Below are positions 16,333 to 24,635 of a DNA stretch of 41,467 nucleotides, piece after piece (the first letter of the stretch is position 1; each line of letters starts with the position of its first letter). The DNA lies in assembly GCA_002364735.1 (NCBI GenBank), contig DEZB01000065.1, positions 1-41,467 of the forward strand. The letters run 5' to 3'. This DNA comes from Bacteroidales bacterium UBA3143 (lineage in GTDB: Bacteria > Bacteroidota > Bacteroidia > Bacteroidales > Dysgonomonadaceae). The notes beneath the pieces are model-generated. The model saw nothing but the letters and a program-made list of their open reading frames with translations. It was not told the origin of the DNA and searched no databases. Both the position numbers and the translations under genes were made by a program.

Positions 16333-19300
16333 ATGAAAAAAAATAAGAGAAACTTAGCGTACCTCGAAGTCTTATCTCTGAGAAGATTTCTCAGAATTTT
16401 GACTTTAGTTTGTATGATTATCACTTTGCCAACAGTGCAAATGTTTGCTGAATCAAACAATGAGCTGAACGTTAGCCAGCAGCAACAAACTGTTACAGGT
16501 CAAGTTACAGACTCGTATGGTGAAACATTGCCAGGCGTTACTGTGGTAGTTAAAAGAACTACAAAAGGAACTACTACTGATGAAAACGGTAATTATACAT
16601 TACCAGGCGTAGCTGAAAGCGCAACACTTCAATTCTCATTTGTTGGATTGAAGACAAGTGAAGTTGTGGTTGGGAATCAAACCAGAATAGACGTTGTGAT
16701 GGAAGAAGAGTCAATAGGACTTGCAGAAGTAGTTGCAGTAGCCTATGGAACAAGTAAGCGAAAAGACTTAACAGGTGCTATTAGTACTGTAGATAGTGAA
16801 CTTATTTCAAGGCAATCAAGTTCAACTGTTACACGAGCTCTTGAAGGAGCAGTGGCAGGTTTGCAAGTTGCTGCCGTGGACGGACAGCCTGGTTTGGATA
16901 TGGGTATTCGTTTGCGTGGTGTTGGTTCGTCAAGTCAAAATAATTCAAATGCATTGATTGTTGTTGACGGAGTGCCTGCACAGCATGCCAATCCTTTATC
17001 TACAATTAACCCAAGAGACATTGAAAGTGTAACCATATTAAAAGATGCGGCATCAACTGCTTTATATGGATCTCGAGGTGCTAATGGTGTAGTCTTGGTT
17101 ACTACAAAAAGAGGTACAGGTAAAACGAAAGTATCTTTTGAAGGACGTGTGGGTATTAACCAAGTAGGACCTTATCAGTATGATAAGATATCTGATCCAA
17201 AAGATCTTTACGAATTTGGTTGGCAATCTATTTATAACTCTGTACGTTTTGGAGTTGATGGATCAGGTACTTCAAAAAACTACACAACGAATGTACAGAA
17301 TCCGAATATGACACATGAGCAGGCTGCGCAATTTGCCAGTGCTCATTTATTTGATTACACAGGATCTACTTCAAGTTTTTCAACGAATGCATTCGGCAAT
17401 TGGATGCTTTATGATGTTCCAGGCGCAGTTTACACGCCAACTGGTTCAGGCGCTTCAAGTAGTGCAACTATGTCAGGAGCATATTTGGTTAATCCTGATG
17501 GAAGGTTGAATCCAAATGCGAGATTGCTTTACGATGAAAATTACGATAAGTATTTATTAGAAAACAAGCTACGTCAAGAATATAATATTTCGGCTTCTGG
17601 CGGAACTGAGAAAATGGATTATTTCATTTCATTGGGTTATATGGAAGATCCTTCTTACATTAGAGGTTCAGAGTTTTCACGCTACAATGGTCGATCAAAT
17701 ATAAATGCACAACTATATGATTGGCTAAAAGTGGGTACCAACGTAACTTATTCATGGCGATCTACTCAGTCTCCAGCAACACGTTATGGACGTAACCCTG
17801 GTTCAGCCGTTGCTAATCCTTTCCGTTTCTTTAATGGTGTGAACCAATTGACACAATTGTATGCGCATGATAAAGACGGTAATTTAATATATGAAAATGG
17901 AGAGAAAAAGGTACACGTCAATGCAGGCGATACATGGTCTCCTTTGGGACAAACAGCTGCAGCTTTATCATCCACCAATATTTTATATATGTTAGATACT
18001 GATAAAGACGTAAGAGAATCAAGTGATATCACCACAAGAACTTATGCTACAATAAAGTTTTTGAAGGATTTTACTTTTACTACTAATCTTGGTTTTGATA
18101 AGTACCATGAAACACGTACCCGCTATTGGCAAAGTGAAACTGGACAAGCTGCAGGAACAGGGGCTTTCGGGAAAACTTTTCAGAATGTTACTATTCTCAA
18201 TTCTCAGCAATTGCTAAATTACAACAGAGACTTCGGATTGCATCGTGTTGAGGCATTAGCTGGACACGAATTTAACAAATATCAATTAGAGCTGCTAAAC
18301 TACCGCTCATCACACGAATTGATTCCAGGATTTATTGCTTACAACAATTTTGTTGGACGATACATTGGAGGAACATTTTCAAATCCTGGTGGGAATATAA
18401 TTGAAAATGCAATGGAGAGTTATTTAGGTCGTGCCAGTTATGTTTATGACAATAAGTATTATGCTGAAGCATCAGCACGTCGTGATGGTTCTTCAAAATT
18501 TAAATTCAGCGATACGCGTTGGGGTACTTTCTGGTCTGTAGGTGGAGCATGGAGAGTTACGGGTGAAAACTTTATGGAGAACACTAAAAACTGGTTAGAT
18601 AATTTAAAAGTGCGTGCCAGTTACGGAGTTATTGGCAATCAATCAGGTATTGGTGATTATTCAGGTTATAGATTGTGGGGCTACGGAGCTAAGTTTACAG
18701 AAACTACTGGTGGTACAGGTACTCCAGCAGAATTTACGCTTAGTCAAGGTGGCTACCCAAATGATGCTTTAACTTGGGAAAACACATACACATTTGATGC
18801 AGGTGTTGACTTTACGCTATTTAATCGTTTGTACGGTACTTTTGATTTCTATAACAGAAACACCAATAACACAATATGGGATCAACCCATTGCGATTTCT
18901 CTGGGACAATCAAGTTTACAGAAAAACACTGCTGAGATACAAAATAGAGGAGTAGAGTTAGAATTAACCTACGAGGTCATAAAATCGCAAGATTTATTTT
19001 GGAGCGTTTCTTTAAACGGCACCCAATATACGACTGTATTGAAACATGTTCCTGACGGAGTAGGGTCGGCAGAGTTGGACGGTAATTGGACAGCAAATGC
19101 TGATGCATGGTCATCTGCAGGTTCAGGAACTTCTGCCAATGTAACATATTTGAGAGGTATTGGTAAAGATTATTACAACCTCTATTTGTTTAAATATGCT
19201 GGAGTAGATCAATCAACTGGTTTACCATTATTCTACCACAAAGTGACAGAAGAAGATCATGCAGCTAATTTATATAACGATGTTGCAGTAGGTGGTGATG

Positions 19301-19869
19301 TAAAAACTACCAACTATACCAATGCATCTCGTTACGAATTGGGTAGCTCAATTCCTGATTTTATAGGAGGTTTTAGTACAACGCTAAGATATAAAGGTTT
19401 TGATTTTACAGGAATGTTTGCTTTCCAATTGGGAGGAAAGTTTTATAGCAATGAGTACGGAAATGGAATGTATCGCAGTGATAGTTTTGGACGTGCTTTG
19501 TCTGCCGAGTTAATTGACAATACATGGACGCCAGAAAGAACAGATGCAAAATTCCCTATGGCTATGTATGGAAATACTTATGGAGATGGATCAACTTTTG
19601 GAAGCTGGCTATATACAGATATGGCATTGTTTAACGCATCCTATTTGAATTTTAAAAACATTACATTTGGATACACTGTACCTCAAGCGTTTACGCAAAA
19701 ATATGACATTAGCGGTTTACGCTTTTATGTGTCAGCCGACAATCTTTTTATGATAACCGAGCATTCAGGTATTGATCCTCGCATGTCATTGGTTGGAGGA
19801 CTTGATGTTGGAGCTTATGCGTATCCATCGATGCGCACTATCTCATTCGGAATAAATTTAGACTTTTAA
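16333..19869 (+). CDS. susC: SusC-like TonB-dependent outer-membrane glycan transporter
   Basis: SusC forms the 22-strand outer-membrane barrel that imports oligosaccharides with energy from TonB. The 1178-residue protein has a long leader (hydrophobic about 19-38, cleavage after FA near 39). A carboxypeptidase-regulatory-like domain (about 52-123) carries the TDENGNYTLPG motif. A short linker with the hydrophobic VVAVAYGTS stretch precedes the plug (about 140-261), which holds LRGVGSS, VVDGVP and TALYGSRGANGVV. The barrel fills the rest, ending in aromatic SFGINLDF. No STN secretin domain is present, so it is not the anti-sigma-coupled type. The ATG at 16333 is used; a TTG three codons upstream is possible but unnecessary. 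SusD follows 26 bases later. Confidence 0.96.
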   Translation: MKKNKRNLAYLEVLSLRRFLRILTLVCMIITLPTVQMFAESNNELNVSQQQQTVTGQVTDSYGETLPGVTVVVKRTTKGTTTDENGNYTLPGVAESATLQFSFVGLKTSEVVVGNQTRIDVVMEEESIGLAEVVAVAYGTSKRKDLTGAISTVDSELISRQSSSTVTRALEGAVAGLQVAAVDGQPGLDMGIRLRGVGSSSQNNSNALIVVDGVPAQHANPLSTINPRDIESVTILKDAASTALYGSRGANGVVLVTTKRGTGKTKVSFEGRVGINQVGPYQYDKISDPKDLYEFGWQSIYNSVRFGVDGSGTSKNYTTNVQNPNMTHEQAAQFASAHLFDYTGSTSSFSTNAFGNWMLYDVPGAVYTPTGSGASSSATMSGAYLVNPDGRLNPNARLLYDENYDKYLLENKLRQEYNISASGGTEKMDYFISLGYMEDPSYIRGSEFSRYNGRSNINAQLYDWLKVGTNVTYSWRSTQSPATRYGRNPGSAVANPFRFFNGVNQLTQLYAHDKDGNLIYENGEKKVHVNAGDTWSPLGQTAAALSSTNILYMLDTDKDVRESSDITTRTYATIKFLKDFTFTTNLGFDKYHETRTRYWQSETGQAAGTGAFGKTFQNVTILNSQQLLNYNRDFGLHRVEALAGHEFNKYQLELLNYRSSHELIPGFIAYNNFVGRYIGGTFSNPGGNIIENAMESYLGRASYVYDNKYYAEASARRDGSSKFKFSDTRWGTFWSVGGAWRVTGENFMENTKNWLDNLKVRASYGVIGNQSGIGDYSGYRLWGYGAKFTETTGGTGTPAEFTLSQGGYPNDALTWENTYTFDAGVDFTLFNRLYGTFDFYNRNTNNTIWDQPIAISLGQSSLQKNTAEIQNRGVELELTYEVIKSQDLFWSVSLNGTQYTTVLKHVPDGVGSAELDGNWTANADAWSSAGSGTSANVTYLRGIGKDYYNLYLFKYAGVDQSTGLPLFYHKVTEEDHAANLYNDVAVGGDVKTTNYTNASRYELGSSIPDFIGGFSTTLRYKGFDFTGMFAFQLGGKFYSNEYGNGMYRSDSFGRALSAELIDNTWTPERTDAKFPMAMYGNTYGDGSTFGSWLYTDMALFNASYLNFKNITFGYTVPQAFTQKYDISGLRFYVSADNLFMITEHSGIDPRMSLVGGLDVGAYAYPSMRTISFGINLDF

Positions 19870-19895
19870 TTAACTAAAACAAACTAAAAATAGAT

Positions 19896-21494
19896 ATGAA
19901 AAAATATATAATTGGAATTGTATTTCTTACAAGTATGTTTTTGCTCTCTTGTGCAGATCAACTTGAAGTAACTCCTCCAAACAACATAATTGACGAGCAA
20001 ATAAAAGAGATATTGGCATCAGGCGATACAACCAAAATAAACTTGATATTGGGTAGTATGGCAAATGGAATGCCTGGACTTTTAAATTATGGCTCAGGTG
20101 GTTCTGAAGTACGTTATGGAACATGGCAAGGAATGAACGCCATGCGAAATTTAGAAGGTAACGATATCGTACTTGGTGCAAAGAACTTGACTATGTTTGG
20201 TGCTGACGAATATTATTTGCGTGACTTTATTTCAACAGCAGTCGACAAGAATAGATTTTATTATGAAGCGATATGGGATGTTATTACAAGCGCAAATAAA
20301 ATGTTGAATTACTTAGATGACGAAACAGTTGGTACTATTCCAAAATTGCAGGAGTTTAAAGCAAGAGGTTTGATAGTTCGCGCTTTTGCTTACAACTATT
20401 TGATGGAAAATTATCAAGATTCTTATTTGCAAGGTGGAAAGGATAAATTAGGTATTATGTTATATGATTTCTATTCACCAACACAGCCTTATAAGCCACG
20501 GGCATCTTCAACTGACACCTATAATTTCATTAAAAATGACTTGACAAATGCTGTTAAATTATTTGAAGCTGCAAATTATGGTTATACTAAAAGCAATCTA
20601 AAAGATATTGACTTATCAGTTGCGAAATTTATCTTAGCACGCGTAAGTTTAATAACTGGCGATTGGACAACAGCAATTTCTGCTTCTAATGATATTTTAG
20701 CTCAATATCCAACATTGATGGGTCAGAATGTTTATGGTGGAGTAAATAATGTGGGTACTGCAAGTAATCCTGAAATTCGTCCAGAAACAAATGGATTCTT
20801 ATTTAACGAAGTAAACCCTGAAGTTATTTTAGGATGGCCAGTTGGTGAAGCCAAAACTGTGCATAATTTTTGGATGAATCCTTTTGGTGAAGGAAATGGC
20901 GGTGAAGGAGAAGGATATGCACGTATTGATAATCGTCTGTATGAGAAAATTGATAGTAGAGATTATCGTAAGAACGTTTTTATGGCAACAGATTTTGGTG
21001 ATTATACATATCCAACGAATAATACAAAGAGATTTGTTCCTGCTTATACTAACTTAAAGTTTGCTGCGACTCATGGAATTGGATCAGATGATAAGAAAAA
21101 TGTCGGAACAGTTACTAACTACTATATGCGCACTTCGGAAGTGTTGCTTATGAAAGCAGAAGCTCAAGCTCGTGATGGAAAAGAAGCTGAAGCAAAAAAT
21201 ACGCTAAACATTTTACTTGCAGCTCGTACCAAAACAGGGGAAACTCCTTTGACTGTTGATACATATTCAAGCATGAATGGAATGACTGCTCTCCAAATGG
21301 TGCAACTTCAAACTCGCATTGAATTATGGGGCGAAAATGGTCGTGAGTTCTTTAACAACAAACGTTGGAATATCCCAGTTGACCGTCAAAGTTCAACCAA
21401 TCATGTTGACAAAGGTACATACAGTGTTGATAAAATGACTTTGAAAATACCTGAGGTAGAAATGTTATACAATCCTCTGGCGGTACAAAACTAA
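19896..21494 (+). CDS. susD: SusD-like cell-surface glycan-binding lipoprotein
   Basis: SusD is the lid of the SusC barrel and binds the oligosaccharide before import. The 532-residue protein has a lipoprotein leader, MKKYIIGIVFLTSMFLLSC, with the lipid-carrying cysteine at 19. The N-terminal helical part contains tetratricopeptide-like helices, with motifs such as EIRPETNGFLF and NYYMRTSEVLLMKAEAQARDG near residues 405-430. The C-terminal RIELWGENGREFFNNKRW segment is the most characteristic RagB/SusD stretch. Length is normal for the family. It directly follows susC and is closed by a strong terminator. Confidence 0.97.
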   Translation: MKKYIIGIVFLTSMFLLSCADQLEVTPPNNIIDEQIKEILASGDTTKINLILGSMANGMPGLLNYGSGGSEVRYGTWQGMNAMRNLEGNDIVLGAKNLTMFGADEYYLRDFISTAVDKNRFYYEAIWDVITSANKMLNYLDDETVGTIPKLQEFKARGLIVRAFAYNYLMENYQDSYLQGGKDKLGIMLYDFYSPTQPYKPRASSTDTYNFIKNDLTNAVKLFEAANYGYTKSNLKDIDLSVAKFILARVSLITGDWTTAISASNDILAQYPTLMGQNVYGGVNNVGTASNPEIRPETNGFLFNEVNPEVILGWPVGEAKTVHNFWMNPFGEGNGGEGEGYARIDNRLYEKIDSRDYRKNVFMATDFGDYTYPTNNTKRFVPAYTNLKFAATHGIGSDDKKNVGTVTNYYMRTSEVLLMKAEAQARDGKEAEAKNTLNILLAARTKTGETPLTVDTYSSMNGMTALQMVQLQTRIELWGENGREFFNNKRWNIPVDRQSSTNHVDKGTYSVDKMTLKIPEVEMLYNPLAVQN

Positions 21495-21515
21495 GTGGAA
21501 ATTTAATTTTAATTG

Positions 21516-21546
21516 AAAAGGGCGGAGCTGTTGCTACGCCCTTTTT
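21516..21546 (+). terminator. Strong hairpin terminator after susD
   Basis: AAAAGGGCG (21516-21524) pairs with CGCCCTTTT (21537-21545) around a 12-base loop and runs into T residues. It separates susC-susD from the hydrolase operon. Confidence 0.88.
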
Positions 21547-21568
21547 ACTATCTTTTATTTGTTGAATA

Positions 21569-21599
21569 TTGATCTAATAAAAGTTTGTTTTTATCTTTG
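21569..21599 (+). promoter_or_regulatory. Candidate promoter of the GH106-GH28 operon
   Basis: TTG (21569-21571), a 20-base gap, then TATCTTTG (21592-21599) fit the Bacteroidota promoter pattern well. The -7 box is the same octamer as in front of susC. The leader to the ATG at 21711 would be about 105 bases. Confidence 0.55.
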
Positions 21600-21710
21600 A
21601 GCTCATCATAAATTATCATAAGCTATTAGCTTCTTCTTTGTAATTAAATTCTTCTTATAGGAGCTTGCTTTAGTTGTTTTTATTAGTAGGCTCTCTTGAA
21701 CTTTATATCT

Positions 21711-24539
21711 ATGAACAAATCTCGTCGTAATTTTATCCGCACTGTTTTAGCTTCATCTGTGGGGCTTAGAAGTTTACCTTTGCTTAGTTCTGAATATGGT
21801 TTTTTGCCAAACAATGTTTCGCAGGAAAACATCAATAACTCTTCTTTATTTAGTCTATTCCAGCACCCTCTCAATCAAGCAAAGCCTTATATACGATGGT
21901 GGTGGAATGGAAATCTCATTGAGAAAAAAGAGATAAGCAGACAACTTGAAGTCTTGAAAAATGCTGGAATCGGAGGCGTAGAAATTAATTCCATTAGATT
22001 TCCAGGTGAAGACAAATTGGGTATAAAGAAATTGCCATGGCTTAGCAAGGAGTGGATTGATATGGTGAAATATGCCGTTGAAGAAGCTCATAAGCGTGAA
22101 ATGGTATGTGATATTATTGTAGGATCTGGTTGGCCATTTGGAGGTGAGTTTCTTGAAAAAGAGGAACAAACACAAGTCCTCACCATGAATGTTAATTCGT
22201 ATAAGCTTGTTGGTCCTGCAACAGTTAGGTTCTCTAAACAAGAATTACTTGATAGGGTAAATATTACTGATAATGGGACTAAAGAGCTATACACTGTAAG
22301 GATGGTTCCCTCATACATGGAAACCTTTGAGGAAGGTGTTGATTTAACTGATCAGTTTGATGAGGATGATATTCTTCATATTGAAGTTCCCTACTATGTG
22401 GATCAAGATTTGATTGTTATTGTTAAAACAACAGGAGTTCAATCTGTTACATTGGGTGCTCCTGGTGCTTCTGGTCCCGTGCTTAATCACTTTAATAAAA
22501 AAGCAGTTGATAGATATTTAGATAGAATGTCTGATGCTCTTGAGGCTCAAATGGGAAGTTTGGGAGATTCATTTCGTTCGATGTTTTGCGACAGTCTTGA
22601 GCTGAAGGGCAATACTTGGAGCGACGATATGCTTCAGGAGTTTGAAAAACGCAGAGACTATTCTTTAAATCCATATATTCCTTTTGTATTTTCAGCTGAT
22701 GGGTGGAGCGAAAACCCCGTAAAAACAAGAATGGCAGAAACAGCACTTGAAACAGTTAACAGAGTCAGGTATGACTATGTGAAAACAAAACAGGAGTTGT
22801 TTGAAGAAAGATTTACCAGATCTTACCATGAATGGTGTCAGCGTAATGGTGTGAAGTCAAGGCTTCAAGCATATGGAGTAGTTTATCATCCAATAGAAGC
22901 CAGCATGATACTTGACATTCCCGAGTGTGAAACATGGTTGGGCGATCATAACGGACTTAAAGATCATCATGGATTTACTTCAGCCAATAAGTTTGTAGCT
23001 TCAGGTTCACGGTTGGCTAATAAAAAACTCGTTAGTTGTGAAGAAATAACCAACATATCGCAGGTGTTTTTTGCATCTTTGGAGATGATAAAGATTATTG
23101 GAGATCAAAGTAATTTATCAGGTGTAAATCACTCTGTACTCCATGGTTATAACTATAGCCCAGAGAGGGCCGAGTTTCCTGGGTGGGTACGCTGGGGAGC
23201 ATACTTTAATGAGCGCAACCCTTGGTGGCCCTACTTCAAACAATGGACAAGCTATAAAGCGCGAATTTCATCTCTCTTTCAGTTGGCTGATCCGCGTTCA
23301 GATATTGCCATTATGCATCCATTAGGAGATAAATGGAGTAAATATGGACAACAGTTTCAACCTGCTTTTGGTTGGGGCGAACGATATCCATGGTATGAAT
23401 ATGACTTATGGTATGCAATACATCAGAATGGGAATACTTGCGATTATGTAAGTGAAAACATAGTGAACGATGCTAAAATAGAAAATGGTGTTTTGAAGTA
23501 CAATGAACGAACCTATCACACCATTATGTTGATAGAAGTAACTTCAATTGACCCCAAGACAGCATTGTCATTAGCTAAGTTTGCACAATCTGGAGGGAAG
23601 ATCATTTTTATTGGAGAAGCTCCAACAAAAAGCATCGGTTTATTGAATTACCAAGAGAATGATTTAAAAGTAAAAGAAGATATTGGTAAGATTACTGCTA
23701 AGTATACCGAAACATGCAAAATTGTACAAAAACCAGCTAAAAATCTAATGACTTGGTTTCAACAGATTCAAGATGAATTTAATATTACTCCGCCAGTAAA
23801 GATTGATCATCCAAGTCTTGATGTGAGTCAAGTACAATATACGTTTGAAGACAAAGAGATTTATTTCTTTGTAAACTCCAGCAGAACTAAAAAAAATTCT
23901 TTTGATGCAGAGTTTAGTACAGGAAACAAACAACCATGGATATGGAATGCTGAAACAGGTGAACGGTATTTATATCCTTATGGAGATCAGAAAAACAAGT
24001 TAAACATTGAGTTGTTGCCTGCAGAATCAAAACTCATTGTTTTTGAAAACAGTAAGAATGGGACTCCGTTGCCTGTAAAGACAGTTGATAAATTATCGAC
24101 TCATGAGCTTGCAGGAAACTGGGAAGCTGAATTCAATCATATAGATGGCACACAGAAAAAGAAGGCTTTTGATAATCTTGAAGATCTAAACAAAATTCCT
24201 GAATTTAAAGAATTTGGAGGAACTGTTACTTACACAAAAAAGCTGAAATTAAAGCCAGATAACTTGTTTTCCTATATTGATTTGGGTAAAGTTTATGGTG
24301 TTTCTGAAGTTTCAATTAATGGTGTTTCGTTAGGATCGAAGTGGTACGGAGAGCACCTTTATGATTGTAAGGATTTGTTGAGGGAAAGCAATATTACACT
24401 TAAAGTCACCATCACTACAATAGCAGGTAACTACTGCAAAAGTCTTACAGAAAATGAAACTTGTCAAAAATGGACAAAGAACCAATCATATGAATCAATG
24501 GGGCTTGTTGGGCCTGTTAAATTACTAAATGGTGTATGA
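21711..24539 (+). CDS. GH106-like alpha-L-rhamnosidase, copy 1 (Tat-type leader)
   Basis: GH106 enzymes remove terminal alpha-L-rhamnose from pectin and related glycans. The 942-residue protein starts MNKSRRNFIRTVLASS, a twin-arginine type leader (S-R-R-N-F-I). The N-terminal part of the catalytic domain has RWWWNG (62-67), GIGGVEIN (86-93) and VGSGWPFG (137-144). Later come LVSCEEITN, then SVLHGYNYSP and EFPGWVRWG...WWPYF, all of which recur in copy 2. The last 100 or so residues form a beta-sandwich (LGKVYGVSEVSINGVSLG), as in galactose-binding-like domains, and finish with SMGLVGPVKL. An upstream TTG start at 21696 would only add five residues and break the leader, so the ATG is preferred. 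It opens a five-gene operon. Confidence 0.9.
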   Translation: MNKSRRNFIRTVLASSVGLRSLPLLSSEYGFLPNNVSQENINNSSLFSLFQHPLNQAKPYIRWWWNGNLIEKKEISRQLEVLKNAGIGGVEINSIRFPGEDKLGIKKLPWLSKEWIDMVKYAVEEAHKREMVCDIIVGSGWPFGGEFLEKEEQTQVLTMNVNSYKLVGPATVRFSKQELLDRVNITDNGTKELYTVRMVPSYMETFEEGVDLTDQFDEDDILHIEVPYYVDQDLIVIVKTTGVQSVTLGAPGASGPVLNHFNKKAVDRYLDRMSDALEAQMGSLGDSFRSMFCDSLELKGNTWSDDMLQEFEKRRDYSLNPYIPFVFSADGWSENPVKTRMAETALETVNRVRYDYVKTKQELFEERFTRSYHEWCQRNGVKSRLQAYGVVYHPIEASMILDIPECETWLGDHNGLKDHHGFTSANKFVASGSRLANKKLVSCEEITNISQVFFASLEMIKIIGDQSNLSGVNHSVLHGYNYSPERAEFPGWVRWGAYFNERNPWWPYFKQWTSYKARISSLFQLADPRSDIAIMHPLGDKWSKYGQQFQPAFGWGERYPWYEYDLWYAIHQNGNTCDYVSENIVNDAKIENGVLKYNERTYHTIMLIEVTSIDPKTALSLAKFAQSGGKIIFIGEAPTKSIGLLNYQENDLKVKEDIGKITAKYTETCKIVQKPAKNLMTWFQQIQDEFNITPPVKIDHPSLDVSQVQYTFEDKEIYFFVNSSRTKKNSFDAEFSTGNKQPWIWNAETGERYLYPYGDQKNKLNIELLPAESKLIVFENSKNGTPLPVKTVDKLSTHELAGNWEAEFNHIDGTQKKKAFDNLEDLNKIPEFKEFGGTVTYTKKLKLKPDNLFSYIDLGKVYGVSEVSINGVSLGSKWYGEHLYDCKDLLRESNITLKVTITTIAGNYCKSLTENETCQKWTKNQSYESMGLVGPVKLLNGV

Positions 24540-24635
24540 TTGCCTATTTAATTGAATGAAATAATTACTTCATCTAAAATCGTTACAGAAAAGTTATAGA
24601 TATTATATCGTTTTGTAAAGAATAAAAAAAATAAA